Positions 1 through 11,493 of a stretch of DNA of 64,000 nt are shown here, in pieces. Below the pieces are notes generated by a model. The model ran no database searches. It was not told the DNA's origin and worked only from the letters and a program-made list of their open reading frames with translations. Source of the stretch: Liquidambar formosana. Lineage: Eukaryota > Streptophyta > Magnoliopsida > Saxifragales > Altingiaceae. The stretch's first letter is position 1; the number at the start of each line of letters is the position of its first letter. The stretch covers positions 20,543,267 through 20,607,266 of the forward strand of contig CM077822.1 of NCBI GenBank assembly GCA_039720395.1, given 5' to 3'. A program made the position numbers and the translations under genes.

Positions 1-697
1 ACTTTCTAGGTGAGGAAAAAGCCCTAACCCGTAACTAGGCACTCATCTGGCAAGCAAAGAGTTAAGCCAGTGAGGAAAGTGAGATCTCCAAAAGCCCTAG
101 TCAGCAACTAGGCACTCATTAGGCCAGTAAAGAGCTAAGCCTATGAGCAAACTCCGTGATATCTCCAAAAACTTCATGGCCTCTCCAAAGGCAAGTCTCA
201 CCTTCATCTAATTGCACAAAGACCAACTCAGTTGGACTACTTCCTTCACCCAAGCCAGTAAACTTGGCCTTGAAAGTGAGGGGCTACTGATGTGGGGGAA
301 AAATCCGGCCCAATATAATAGCACCACGTGGACTCAAGAGGGTCAACTAAGCTCCCTCACAAAGGGATATTATTAACTTGATATTTAATTAATCAATAAT
401 CCAACCCTAGAATAAAGGGATTGATATTATCACTTATTAATCAAGTCCTACAAGGACTCTAGCCTCCTAATCCGATTAGGAGAGGGACACCCACTACAAA
501 TAGGGACTCTCTCCACATATGCAAGGTACGTACAATTCACCTTCTACATTCTATGCTCATTGAATATTATCTGACTTAAGCATCAGAGGGGCTCCCGGCA
601 ACCCACCGGTCGCTTGAGCCTTATTTTGTAGGTACACATGAGGAGAACGTGAGGTCAATGTTGCAATATTGACTGTGGCGATTTTTCGTCATCAACA
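1..697 (+). mobile_element. Element A: 3' end of an LTR retrotransposon
   Basis: Only the 3' end of this element lies in the window. Bases 1-240 have no long reading frame and contain an imperfect direct repeat (two stretches around AACTAGGCACTCAT, at about 30-50 and 100-120). A purine-rich tract (AAAGTGAGGGGCTAC, 273-287) sits directly before a TG dinucleotide, as expected for the polypurine tract before a 3' LTR. The right end is CA, followed by the flank GTGTT, which is also present at the undisrupted site in the duplicate copy (13911). The superfamily is not proven because no coding region is visible; the polypurine tract and LTR ends suggest Ty3/Gypsy. Confidence 0.8.
288..697 (+). repeat. 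3' LTR of element A (410 bp)
   Basis: It begins TGATGTGGGG directly after the polypurine tract and ends CATCAACA. A TATA-like CTACAAATAGGG lies around 493-505 and would mark the promoter. The right junction is exact, because the duplicate copy (13911 onward) has GTGTTAATGCC uninterrupted. Confidence 0.8.
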
Positions 698-1632
698 GTG
701 TTAATGCCCTATAATGTCATGAACATGATTGAACGAGGATGGGGAGATGGAGGCATGCATCTAGGGAACTTCTCATATTTTTCTTACGTAACAATGATAA
801 AACCAGGAATTTGCATGCATGCAGATTGGAAAACGTACGAAAGATGGAAAGATGAAAAAAATTATTTCGTTAGGTAAGATGAAATGATTGAGAAACAAAA
901 GAATTGAAGGGTATGTTTCGTTAGGTAAGATGAAATGATTGAGAAACAAAAGAATTGAAGGGTATGTTCAATGGCTGGTGGTTGAAAGAGAGAATGTCGA
1001 AAAAATTAGGTTTCAATGGCCTGCAATTTGCTTCTATTTTTAGTTTCACTGCAGCGAATGTACTTCCTTGATTTAAGCTTGGCCACTCTCTCAAACGCGT
1101 AATAGGGGCCAAATTTACCTTTGCACCCATACCCATTGCGCTCACAGTAGGAACTAGGAAGGAAGGAATCGAAGTGGATCACATTTGCTCTCTTTTCTAT
1201 ATATTAAATATCATTTTAATTAATTCCTAAATATTATACTATCTTTTCGTTTGTTAAAATGCCCCCCCCCCCCCCAAAAGAGAAAATGGCAACGCATTTT
1301 GCTCAGCAGGCAAAGCTCGGAGTGGGAGTATGGGTTGAGGTAGGAAAAGTGGCTACCAAAGCAGACGCCAAACAAATAGGCTATTGCATAGGGTAATATT
1401 ATTTTGCCCCACACTTTATCCTACATTTTGTCTTACTATGTGTATTTGGAAGGATTTCAATTTTTAAGATTTAATTATATTAGTGGGTCGGGTCCCATAA
1501 CTTTACTCTCTCAGATACACATAGTAAAGTGTAAGGTAAGGTAGCATTATCCTTGCATATATAAGTTTGAACTGTGGAAGTACAAAAGAAGAGAGAGTAC
1601 GGCATTCATCATTTTCAAGTGTCTAACTCTTG
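698..1632. other. Intergenic DNA shared with copy B, no gene seen
   Basis: This stretch corresponds to the upstream flank of the CSLD exon in copy B. It contains a local direct duplication (TTTCGTTAGGTAAGATGAAATG at about 865 and 918) and a 15-base C run at 1261-1275. A short minus-strand frame at 921-1145 is partly shared with copy B (14843-15046) but frameshifted there, so I do not call it a gene. Confidence 0.6.
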
Positions 1633-1832
1633 GGCATGTTTGTTTAGCCAAAATGGAATAGATGGAAATAGAATCTGATTCCATATTTGAAGTAGTCTAA
1701 AATGGAAAGGGATTTGAAATGGCTGCCAAACATGCTGTTTGATTCTATTCTCATTTAAATTACTTCATCCAAACACGCTACTTAAAAGGAATTGGAATGT
1801 GATTCCATTCCGTTCCAACTAAATAAATATGA
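1633..1832. mobile_element. MITE, family with CATGTTTGTTTAG ends
   Basis: About 200 bp with inverted ends: CATGTTTGTTTAG at the left and a degenerate complement (CTAAATAAATATG) at the right, with a TGGAATAGATGG / CCATTCCGTTCC inner pair. Further copies lie at 9273-9488 and 20575-20733. The copy in duplication B is internally deleted by about 45 bp. Target duplications are not clear, so the superfamily is left open. Confidence 0.65.
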
Positions 1833-2718
1833 CTTCAATAATTTTTTCTAGGTCTAAGCACGTATTACGAAGTATTTTTTTTAATGACTTTAATAAAAGA
1901 TCTAATTGGTTCGATTTCGTTTGAACTGGCCCAAGTTGTTTTTTGTATGGCCCAAATGGATGCTAAAACAACCCAGTTCCAATATTATGTGTGCGCGAGT
2001 CCTATCATGCCATCAGTATACCATTTTCTAATGGATTTCAGGTTCAAAATATGAATTTCAAGAAGGAAAATGCTACTTCACCCATATTTTACCATCCATC
2101 TTGGACTATGCTATTTCACCAGTCTATTTCACCCACATATGGATGGGTGAGAGAACGTGGGTGAAATAGCATAGTCCTTTCAAAAATTATCTCTCATCCC
2201 ATCCTTTTGCAAAAGCTGCAGAAACCATTCTTATCAGTAGCAATGCAAAGTTAGCCTGTGTGACAGTAACCATGGCAAGTGCAAAATGTGTAAACGCTGA
2301 AGATGTCAATGTGGAGTCAGAAGGTGCCCACAACCAATCAACAGACTTCATTCCAAGGGGCATGTAAAATTTGCCTACATAGATAAAATTTGCATTATCC
2401 CATATGAATTGTGTATAAATCACCTAGTAACAATTTATTGGTCTGTCTAACATTGGCAAACCTTTAATGTAACTTGATCATACAGATGATGCCGACCATT
2501 TTGTCCAAAAATTTCAATGAACACCATATATATAGTCTTTCTTCAGATAAATTAAACCATTATGGTTTTTATCAACTTGCTATAGCCGTAGGGGGATGAA
2601 ACTATATTCACATACTAGGTTCTGATATCACATCATTCGGCACAAAACGTTTAAGATAAAAATGATAAATGTCATATCAATTAATAGAAAATGCCCATAT
2701 ATAACAAAAGAAGTTTCT
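1833..2718. other. 3' flank of the PP2-B gene, no gene supported
   Basis: Non-repetitive DNA downstream of the minus-strand PP2-B gene, conserved in copy B. It contains a local inverted pair around 2100-2175 (CATCCATCTTGGACTATG / CATAGTCC). A 78-codon minus-strand frame at 2187-2423 is well conserved in its first part in copy B but frameshifted at its end there. I recognise no family in it. Confidence 0.5.
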
Positions 2719-5220
2719 TTAACCTATGTTTCTTTCTTTTGGCCGAAGCTCAATACCTTGCACAATGAGGCCAGACTTTCCATTAAGGACTTCAACCTCC
2801 CTCAACCGCATCTCCACCTCACCATCATCTTGACCACTGAAGAACTCCCCCATCTCAATCTCCATCCACCCATCCCCTCTCTCCCGCGGAAATTGTCCAT
2901 CCTCTCGTTGAGGTGCCCGTATCCCTCTTTGTGATTGCAAATAAACAGTTTTGTCATCACCTCCAGCCTCATTTCCAACTTCTCCAGCCATGAGAAATTT
3001 GACTGACACCTTTGTTGGGGGATGAAGCCCATGGCTATCGCCCGCAAGCATGAAAACGAAATAAGCAGCATAAGTTGTATTAGGGGACAGAAGTCTAGTT
3101 TCCATCTTCCCTTGAATGTCAAGCCAACACACAAACAGAAGTTGAGCCACCTCCAAGAATCTGCATATACTAATTACATGCCCATGAGTCATAATTGGAA
3201 TGAGTAACAAACAAATTAATATGCATTTAAGAGAGAGAGCAAGAGAGAGAGAGAGAGAGAGACCTGGACTCAGGTAGAGATGTCCAAGTCCAGTAATGTG
3301 GAGTATCTCCCCAAGCAATTGATAGCTTTCTCGCTCCGATCATATAACATTTCTTCCCACTCATTGTGTCTAGTGCAAAGCTCTGTTTAAACACGGTACC
3401 AAAAATTTTATTAACGGAAGCAAAAAATTGAGCAATAAAAAAAATGGTATTATGTTTGAAAAATTCAACAAATTATATTCTTGTTTATGTTCCACATTGC
3501 TAAATATGACCTGTTGGTGATTGCAAGTATATAAAATTTGCCTAACTCCCTACACAATCGAGCTTAGAGCATCTCTAATGGTGTGCTATTGCCATATTTT
3601 AGCAATAGCCCACCTTGTTGCTACTTTAATAGTGTGCTAAAGGGTGTGCTAAAAAATAGCAATATCACACCCTTGTGCCAAAATAACATAAAGGTGGTTA
3701 GAAAAAGAAAGGAGATCGTGATGCGCCAAAAAAATTAGGAGAAATATCCAAAACCTCTCTCAAATATAAAATCATATCTAAAAACCTCATTAAATATTTT
3801 TTTTATCCATCTAATCCAAATAAAAAATAATTATATCCATTAACTCCAATCAGTTAAAATTTTGTTTACTACGGTGAAAAAAAAAAGACTGATCCGACTA
3901 TAATGCCCTTCTTTCACAATAATATGTTTAATAACAAAAATGCATATTCAAGTGAATTTTCTCTTTTGCCCCCTCTTTCCTAAACTTGCATACATGCTCT
4001 CCCACTCTCTCTTTTTCTTCTCCTTTCCCTCCATGTGTACATTAGAGAAGAATTAATTAATCATAGTTTTTTTTTTTTTTTCTAATTACATTAAAAATGA
4101 TAAAAGTATAAATTCAATTAAATATGCAATTTTTTCATTAAACGCATTAATATTAAAGAAGGGTATTTTAGTCGGATCAATATTTTCTTTTAACAGCAGT
4201 AAACAAAAAATTCACTGGTTGGAGTTAATAGATATAATTCTTTTTTATTTGGATTAGATGGATAGGAAAAATATTTAATATAGTTTTTGGATATGAATTT
4301 ATTTTTGAGAGATTTTTTGGATATTTCCCCAAAAAATTACATATTGTGTCATTTGGACCTTCAGAGCACGTGATGCCAAATTATAGCATTTAACACTATA
4401 ACTTGTGCTAAAATAGAAATCGTACGGGCAAAATAGCATAAACCACTAGAGATGGTCTTATATCTGAATATAATTGAAGGGGACTCCAAACTTCTTAGGC
4501 TTGCTATGTGGCTGGGATTATGTTTTAGAAATCAAAATGAATAACTTTTTGGGGGTTTCTTGACTCAAAGTTTATATGTATGCAAAATTCTAATATATTC
4601 TTAATGCTTGGGATTGAATCTTCAAATTAAATTCTTATATTGTTTTGATTTCTAAAATGGAAACTCAACAGAGTTTATGGTTGGTACTAGATTCAATTGC
4701 ATAGGGAGTTTTTTTTTCTTGGTTCCAAAATCATAAAAATTATCAAATTCAATATTATAGTTTATTTTCTTCTTGCATATTTTTTTAACAACTAAACAGG
4801 ATTATGTTTAACTTAGCTGATTTATTTTATAAATTGAGTACCGTTTTTCCTTTTTTCCAAAATTTGATTTGAAAGTAAAATTTGAACAATGAGATAGAGT
4901 ACTTCCCAGCAGAATTGCAGCAAGAGGGAAAATGGATTTAAAAAAAAAAAAAAGTGGAGGAAATTGACCTTAGTAACCCCATCTAAGAGAATGGGAGAGT
5001 CGCAAAGACGGAAGTAGAGGTCCTTCTTGGTGGAGAACACTAGGGGAGAAATCGACGTGGAGATGATGTGTCGATAATCGTGCGGCAGAAATCTCTCCCA
5101 CACGGTGTCTGATACGGCCGCCGATCGAAATCCGGAGGAGATCACCGATGATCTGCACACATCCCGAGGAGTTGTTAAGGACAGAATATGGGATATGCAC
5201 TCCTCAGGCAATTTTTCCAT
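2719..5220 (-). CDS. F-box / PHLOEM PROTEIN 2-B (PP2-B) family gene, intact, three exons
   Basis: Predicted SCF ubiquitin-ligase substrate adaptor with a C-terminal PP2 (Nictaba-like lectin) domain. Exons, minus strand: 4969-5220 (252 bp), 3264-3382 (119 bp), 2719-3160 (442 bp); 813 bp, 270 aa plus stop. Exon 1 holds the F-box from residue 1 (MEKLPEECISHILSLTTPRD, tryptophan WERFLP at 41). Exon 2 gives the PP2-B core SGKKCYMIGARKLSI and WGDTP. Exon 3 gives the PP2 signature LSPNTTYAAYFVF and the terminal GLIVQGIELRPKE. Splice sites are canonical: donors AAG/GTCAAT and CAG/GTCTCT, acceptors AACAG and TGCAG. Phases join correctly (0, then 2). Length fits the family (about 270-330 aa). Intron 1 (1586 bp) carries two nested MITEs. 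The start is the ATG that begins the family's usual MEKLPEECI. I see no break; expression is unknown. Confidence 0.88.
3567..4457. mobile_element. PIF/Harbinger-like MITE in PP2-B intron 1 (copy A)
   Basis: Ends GAGCATCTCTAATGG and CCACTAGAGATGGTC are imperfect inverted repeats, flanked by TTA on both sides (3564-3566, 4458-4460), as for Tourist-type elements. The orthologous copy is 22480-22759, so the insertion predates the duplication. Here it is split by a younger 593-bp MITE. Confidence 0.8.
3738..4330. mobile_element. 593-bp Mutator-type MITE nested in the Harbinger MITE
   Basis: Long inverted ends beginning GGAGAAATATCC / GGATATTTCCCC, flanked by a perfect 9-bp duplication AAAAAATTA (3729-3737 and 4331-4339). 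The duplicate copy has the empty site at about 22655-22664. Inner inverted pairs (GATCCGACTA / TAGTCGGATC) show that the arms extend well over 100 bp. Confidence 0.88.
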
Positions 5221-5396
5221 CCCTTCTCTCTATCTCTCTGTCTGAAACACCCACAAGGAAACACACTCTGTTGAAGAAAGGGTCTTGAGATGTGCCGTCC
5301 CTTTGAAGGTGAGAACGTTTCCTAACAACGAAGTTGAATTGGGTGAAATCTTTGCGGCTAAGTATAAAATTTTTTTAAAAAAAATGACTATAAGAA
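5221..5396. promoter_or_regulatory. 5' flank of PP2-B copy A
   Basis: About 175 bp between the PP2-B start codon and the fold-back element. CT-rich repeats (TCTCTCTATCTCTCTGTC) occur just upstream of the ATG. I see no convincing TATA box in the right orientation and spacing, so only the location marks this as the promoter region. Confidence 0.4.
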
Positions 5397-5790
5397 GGGG
5401 AATGGCTATTGCAACCCTCCATTCTTATAATCCATCCATTTCTTTTTAGTTTTTAAGATTTTATGAAAAATATAAAAGATTTTTGCAAAAAGCTGTTGCT
5501 TGTTCCACTAGAAACCACTATTTTGAACAACTTTATAGAAAAAAGTTTTTCCAAAATATATCGTTTAAGTAGACTTTTTGATAAAAAATGAAATAAAGGT
5601 TATAAATGGCAAAAAAGTATATCTAAACGATAGATTTAAGAAAAACTTTCTTCTACAAAGTTATTCAAAATGACATTTTCTAGTGGACATCAAAGCCGGT
5701 TTTCATAAAAATCTTTTATATTTTTCATAAAACTTTAAAAACCTAAAAGATGAGGGGGTGGGATGATAAGAATGGGGGGTTGCAATAGCC
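5397..5790. mobile_element. Fold-back MITE with GGCTATTGCAACCCTCC ends (copy A)
   Basis: About 390 bp and almost entirely palindromic. The left arm (TTTTTAAGATTTTATGAAAA, ACTAGAAACCACTATTTT, TATCGTTTA) is mirrored in the right arm (TAAACGATA, AAATGACATTTTCTAGT, TTTTCATAAAACTTTAAAAA). The end sequence is shared with the MULE that starts at 24130, so this is probably its non-autonomous derivative. The orthologous copy is 23730-24128. Confidence 0.82.
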
Positions 5791-6692
5791 ATACACATGT
5801 AATATCATTTTCAAGATGACGGCCCAAGGGTGTAAAATGGGCTACGTTGGGTTAGGCTGCCTTTCATGCGAGCTGAGTTGGGCTCATATTAGGCTAGTCG
5901 AGTTTAGTATTCATTTGGGCTGGGCTAAAAAAAAAATAGAGCCCATGCCTGATCTTGAGCTTAGGACATCTTTCGGGCTTATGTCGGATTTCAGTTTAGT
6001 CTAATTCATTTTTTTTATTGTTTTTTTTTTACTAAATAACATTTTAACTCTTTGAAGTTTATAAATGTAAAATAGTTACAAATTATAAAGGCATTTGCAA
6101 ACATTATATAACTGTTTATATGATTTAATAAATTTTATAAATTATGATAAAACATTTGTAAATGATCATTGGTTAAGGGTATTTTAATTGTTTTTATAAG
6201 TATAATTTAAAATTAAAAAAAAAAAAAAGAAAAAGAAAAATAGCCTTGAAACAGTCATATATTTGATCATTGAAACATTTGTGAATTGGGTAACCTACAA
6301 ACTGATAACTCAAAGCAACTGTTTAGCATATATAATTTTTTTTTATTATATTTCAATATGTTATCATTAATGTGATGATGTGAATGATGTGCATTAGTTA
6401 AAAATTGAAAGGTCAAAGTATAATCGTTGAGAGTTATTTCTTCTTTGTTTGTGGCATTTATAAGTTATGTTTCATTATATTTTTTTAATCTCATGTAAAA
6501 TCTAACAATAAATACAAACTCATATAATAGTCATACACCCACATAGGCAACGATCTTTGCATAGAGTTGAAACAATTAATGATCTCTAAGGAGCACACTC
6601 AAGATCTTTTAATAATTAATAATTAACGCCTTTTTATTACAATATTTTCCTTTCCCTTTACTTTTCTTTAAACAACCACTAAGGAAAAATAA
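5791..6692. other. AT-rich intergenic DNA, nothing identified
   Basis: This begins where the duplication ends. A patch at 5816-6005 is rich in GGGCT/GGCTGGGCT words and looks like repeat debris. The rest is AT-rich with homopolymer runs. I see no gene. Confidence 0.5.
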
Positions 6693-6709
6693 TAGAAATC
6701 TATTTCTTT

Positions 6710-7775
6710 TTTTTTTTTTTTATTGGTCAATAGATAGAAATATATTGATGAAAAAACTCAGTACACGATAGAGGAACAATCCTCCACTAAGAACGGCTCT
6801 AGCCAGCTAGGAGGAGTCTCTAGCCATACTTCTAGACTCTCTACCCCAAGAGCATACTTAGCAATAGCATCCGCAGCTCGATTACACTTTCTCGGGATTG
6901 AAACAAACTTAACTACATTCACTTCCCTAGCTAGATGGAAAATATCATTACACAAAACCTCCAGATCTGCTCCCATAGCACCCCTTTTCTGTAAGCATTT
7001 GATCACTGCCTGTGTGTCTCCTTCCACCTCCAAGCTCTTAAACGCAGATTCCAACGCCAAATTTAGACCTTCCCTCAGTGCATGGGCTTCCACGGCTTGA
7101 GCAGATAACGCAGCCTCTATTTTTTTTTTGCAAAGCCTGCTAAAAAATTCCCTTTCTCATCTCTAATTATAACCCCAATGCCCCCAACTTTATCATTCTC
7201 CCTCCAAGCTCCATCAGCATTCATTTTAAAATTGGAAAAAACAAGAGCTTGCCAACAGATAGGTTGTTGGGACGGAGGAAGTCTAGAAAATGCATCATTT
7301 TTACCTTCCAGATTATTAGCTTGCATAACATCTATGTATTCCTTTGCATCCGCCAAAGCCTTCCTTGAAACATCTCGTGGTGCCCATTCAATCTTATTAA
7401 AAACTCTATCATTGCGAGCCTTCCAAATCTGCCAAAGAATAAAAGCCGCTTCCCCCTGGATCTCATCTCTTTCATTAGATTCCTTCCACTTTGTGCACAG
7501 GTTTTCCACCATTGCATGAATGAGGAGCCGCCCACCGATCTGTTATCTATTTGAAGATGACTACTAAACCAAACAACTTGGGCAAAGTGACATGCCGTGA
7601 AGAGGTGCACCAAAGACTCAGAATCTTCCTTGCAAAAGCAACAGTTATCCTCAATGGAGGGGTTCCTCTTTTTTAGCAAGTTACCCATTGGTAAAGCTTG
7701 ATTAAAGCCTCTCCACATGAAGTGTTTTATCTTCTCAGGAATATGAAGGTTCCATAAATTTCGCCGACTCTTTGT
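6710..7775 (-). mobile_element. 5'-truncated LINE (L1-type) with 17-bp target duplication
   Basis: A minus-strand insertion ending in an A tail (the T run at 6710-6721 on the plus strand). It is flanked by a perfect 17-bp duplication TAGAAATCTATTTCTTT at 6693-6709 and 7776-7792. Only the last 1.07 kb of the element is present, as usual for 5'-truncated LINEs. It encodes the end of the zinc-knuckle region and a C-terminal RNase H domain. Confidence 0.9.
6758..7775 (-). pseudogene. LINE ORF2 remnant: zf-RVT region plus C-terminal RNase H
   Basis: Reading minus-strand from 7775: CCFCKEDSESLVHLFTACHF with its Cys/His pattern (zf-RVT type), then AFILWQIWKARNDRVFNK, then the RNase H domain (FKMNADGAWRE, GGIGVIIRDEKGNFLAGFA, EAHALREGLNLALE, VEGDTQAVIKCL, RAADAIAKYAL). 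The acidic residues D (NADGAW), E (EAHAL), D (GDTQ) and D (AADAIA) are all present. Two breaks are visible: a 1-nt frameshift near 7505 and a homopolymer indel in the T run at 7120-7129 that creates a stop. The copy is inactive. Confidence 0.85.
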
Positions 7776-7792
7776 TAGAAATCTATTTCTTT

Positions 7793-8744
7793 CCTCTCAT
7801 TTTTCCCTAAACAACCAAACACTAGAAAGTTTTCTATTTTCCTTTCCTTTTCTTTTCCTTCTTTTTTTTTTTCCTTACTTTTTCTTTTTTACTTACACTT
7901 TCCGCAAACCAAATAGAGCGTAAACAACTCAACTAGGGGTTTTAAAGAAGATACAAATGAATGTATTCTAAATGATGTATGTGAGATGACATAATATAAT
8001 AAAATTATTATATAAAAATATATTTTTTCTTAAATATCCTGTAATGATATATTTGATAAAATATATCAGTAAGTAATGCTTTGACAAAACCTGATTTTCT
8101 TTGCATAATATTGCAATTTTACGCCCAGGCTTTGAAGTTTAGTTTAAAATTTCTATTGGGTCTTTGACAAATTTTGAGCTATTAATATATATGGATTTCT
8201 TCTGTAATGATATATTTGACAAACTTATTGTTGATTTGGGCATTATTGTGTGGAATTTTTTGAACATAGATGAAAGGAAGAGAAGGATTTAAGACTGATA
8301 TGATGGAAAAAATGGAGAGCAAGTCAGGATGGGTTGATATTGCTAGGCTATCAGCCGAACGCTGTCTTTTATACGGCAGTGGTGGATATTTTTTTGCTTA
8401 TAGTCTTTTTAGTGAGTTCTGTAACTTCTATGTCCAAGTTTAATTCTTTCTCTTTTGGTGGACTAATTTGTCTACGATGCATTAATTCGTGTTTTTTTTT
8501 TAATACTTTTTCTCAAATAATATTGTTTTAAATCACAAACCAATCTTTTTGCTGCTTCCATGATTGTAATTTTAGACTCATATATGCTGTTTATGTGTTG
8601 TTTCACTCCAAATACTAGCCTTGCACCTTACCATTTGCAAAATGTTTCAGAACATTTTCTTAAAACAGATGGGCTTCCTTAATGAGTATTGCAGCATGAG
8701 TAACAATAAGTCCACTCTATTGATGATTTTTTTTTTTTTTTTAA
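7793..8744. other. AT-rich intergenic DNA, nothing identified
   Basis: Pyrimidine-rich stretch at 7793-7890 followed by AT-rich sequence. The TSD-containing target of the LINE continues here. No coding, RNA or repeat signature recognised. Confidence 0.45.
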
Positions 8745-8935
8745 TTTTTAATTTTATATATTTTTTTGGTTTGACGGTCAAGCTGTCCTGACTAACTTGC
8801 ACGCATTTCGACTAAATCCCTCTTCGGGCGATCTTAAGGGCACATTCCCCCACATTGGCCTAATACATTCAAGAATTAATTCCTGGAGTGCTCCTAGAGG
8901 AATCGAACTCAGGTTGATAGAATAATTTGCTCGGA
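8745..8935 (-). mobile_element. SINE-like tRNA-derived repeat (Au-like 3' end)
   Basis: On the minus strand a B-box-like GAGTTCGATTCCTC is followed by GGGATTTAGTCG, GCGTGCAAGTTAGTCAGGAC and an A-rich tail, which appears as a long T run at 8728-8742 on the plus strand. This arrangement resembles the plant Au SINE family. The 5' part with an A box is not clear, so the copy may be truncated. No target duplication identified. Confidence 0.45.
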
Positions 8936-9272
8936 TGTCAGTTTCATTGCGGTTTGTTTTGTCAATTTTATGCTTCTGTGTTTACAATGAGGACATAACG
9001 ATCTCACAATTTTTCAAAAAACCCACACGCTAGAACCATATAATAATAATCTAATTAGCAAATTTTTTTTTTTTAGAAAAAAAAAAAATTGGAATGAATG
9101 AAATGCATGACAGTTTTAAGTAGTGACAATTCCCTGCTAAGTCAATCGCGTTCTCTGCACAAGTATATAGTATATACTAATATCATATGCTTTGCATACT
9201 ATCAATGCTTACAACAGGTGGTGTTCTTCTTGCATTAATTGGGTTCAGTATATTAAGACAATTAGACCTCAG
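8936..9272. other. Intergenic DNA, nothing identified
   Basis: AT-rich, no gene or repeat recognised. Confidence 0.4.
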
Positions 9273-9488
9273 GTCATGTTTGTTTAGTTGGAATGGAATG
9301 GATGGTATGGAATTTAATTTTAATTCATTCCAAACAGCATGTTTGGATGAGGTATTTTGAATGGGAATGGAATCAAATAATATGTTTGGATACTTATTTC
9401 AAATCTATTTTTATTCCAGATTACTTCAAGCATGAAATTATATTTCATTCCCATCCATTCCATTCCATTTCAACTAAACAAACATGAC
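9273..9488. mobile_element. MITE, family with CATGTTTGTTTAG ends
   Basis: The best-preserved copy of the family: left end GTCATGTTTGTTTAGTTGG, right end TTCAACTAAACAAACATGAC, with inner TGGAATGGATGG / CCATCCATTCCA. It is 216 bp and has no coding capacity. Confidence 0.8.
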
Positions 9489-10464
9489 TCAAAGGTACGT
9501 GAAAGTGTTGAATTTGCTTTTAGGGGCACATATGGCCTTACAAGGCAACAATACATGGAGTTTTAAGTGCTCGTGGACTTCTGTGGAAGCCTAAAAAGTA
9601 CGCCATACATATAACCGTAGAGCTAAAATTTGCCTCATGTGATAAAGCAAATCTTGAGTTATATTTGGCTCAAGAAATGACTTTGTTGCAAATCTGTCAC
9701 ATCTGTCATATGATGATTAAAACAGCTACATTTTTCATGTAATGTATTCTTATTGTAGTGATTTATTTTTACTTTATAACAATTTAAAAAATGGTTTTAA
9801 AACACCAAAATGTCTGACATGGTAGAGTTGTTATTTTATCAACATCTACTCAATGTAATTGATTTCACCTTTCATATCTTTCATATTTAACTTAAGAGTC
9901 ATGGGAATTTTAATAATTTAAAAAAAAATAATAATAATTTTTATGAAAATTGATAATACATTGTGGAGGACAAAAGAAAACATAAAGAGGGAGATCCGGG
10001 GCGCGTATAAAAATGATCTTTCCGTTCACAAAAAATTTCAAACTTACATCAAAATGAAAAAAAGACCAAAAACAAGCTAGGGAATAACCAAAGAAAAACG
10101 AAGAAAAGAAAGAGGAATATATATGAACTCTGAAGATCGAATAAGAAATGAACTCCAAAGATCCTTCAATTAGGGCACTGGGCCAGCACTCTATTCCTTC
10201 ATCCTTCCTCTTTCGCGCTTCCAATCGGTAGTAAAGCAAACCCTTATTCCACTCTTCCTATAATTTTTCATTTTCTTTGAACTCAATGTTGAATTATTGA
10301 TGAAACTATTTCTGGGTTTTCCATCTTTGTGCTTATTCACTTCAGTTCCAAAAATTCTAAAGAAGATGTTGAAATCAAAGCTCCTAATAAGGACTCGCGC
10401 GGAGGGGGAAGAGCTCGACAATATACTGAACAAGACAAGGAGTCTTCATAGTATTGTTCCCATG

Positions 10465-10496
<32 letters not shown>

Positions 10497-11090
10497 TTCG
10501 GGTTTTTTCTTGTATCATAATCAAATAACTCCATTTTTCATTGAACTATTGAAGTTAAACATTCCCCAAATAGAAGTATGACTAAATAATGTTGCAATAT
10601 GTTTATTTTTCACAACAAAGAATTCTTTTCTTTATGATTAATGATTAATGAAACCTTATATATATATATTCCATGCATTAAATAGGATTTCAAGGTTTCA
10701 ATTTAAGTATAATACTCCTAAAAACTTCAAAAAGAAATTTGTTGAAATTCTAAAAGCTTTATATCCTTCTATCATCAATAAAAGCAATCAGTATTAAAAA
10801 TAAATACGGAGTATTTCATTTTTTTTAGCGCTCTAATAAGAAGGGTTTCTAGTTGAACTACCATTCAATTCGAGTGAAATTTCTAAAAAAAGGGGTTATG
10901 TTACGAATCTCCCTCTCTCACTCATTGTAACTTCATTAGCATTTTTGCAATATATTTCTTATTCAAACTTCTAATTTCATGCAGAATTTTAAACTTTTTT
11001 TTTTTCCAACATACGTGCTGCAATATTTCTAGTATAATAAAAGTTTTTTTTTTTTTTCCTTGCTATGATAATTAAAGGTTATTCATTTAC
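9489..11090. other. Non-coding DNA left of the CSLD exon, probably remnant CSLD intron 1 and intergenic
   Basis: The GT donor of the CSLD exon lies at 11089-11090, so the adjoining bases should be former intron 1. No later CSLD exon is found on the minus strand anywhere between 698 and 11090. Contains a 29-base T tract (10464-10491) and short chance frames only. Confidence 0.5.
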
Positions 11091-11493
11091 CTGTAAGGGC
11101 TAAGAATAGCGGCTGGAATCTTCAACTTCCTAGTGAGAGGCTTCCAAGGCTTGTCCATAAAATTAGACATGCTCATCGCACCACCATCCTGCCCATAGCT
11201 TTCCTCCTCCTGCGGTGATCAGAACGCGTTCCCAATACCGTACGTTCCTTTCGTCTCGAACAACCAACTGTTGTGATCAAAGTCCCCCGTCTGGCTCCTC
11301 GACAGCGTCGATTTATTGTTCGACTTCATCAGCGACATCTTTCTCTCCATCTTCGCCCCGCCTTCATCTTCCCCGCCCACCCGTCTTGTCATCCCCACCC
11401 GTGGTTGCGAATCGGGTTTTGAATCCGACGTCGAAGGTCCCATCCCCACCATGGGTTGGTTGTCCGGTGTTGGTGGCATCATCACCGTGTAAT

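Larger units (their letters stand above)
698..5790. repeat. Segmental duplication, copy A
   Basis: Colinear with 13911-24128 and nearly identical over long stretches: the 5' flank (ATGCATGCAGATTGG), the PP2-B gene, three MITEs and the fold-back element at the right end. Copy A alone contains a 593-bp MITE in intron 1 of the PP2-B gene. Copy B alone contains the 662-bp hAT element and the Mutator-like element with its solo LTR. After removing these private insertions both copies are about 4.5 kb. Homology stops at 5790, where copy B runs into a MULE. Confidence 0.9.

Noticed and set aside
921..1145. 74-codon minus-strand frame, partly shared with 14843-15046
   Set aside because: The copies diverge by frameshift and the frame includes low-complexity duplicated sequence. 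No evidence of coding.
2187..2423. 78-codon minus-strand frame conserved in both duplication copies
   Set aside because: Copy B is frameshifted at its C-terminal end, no family is recognisable, and identity is expected from the recent duplication. More likely PP2-B 3' flank.
5816..6004. 62-codon plus-strand frame beside the duplication end
   Set aside because: GGGCT-rich repeat debris with no domain.
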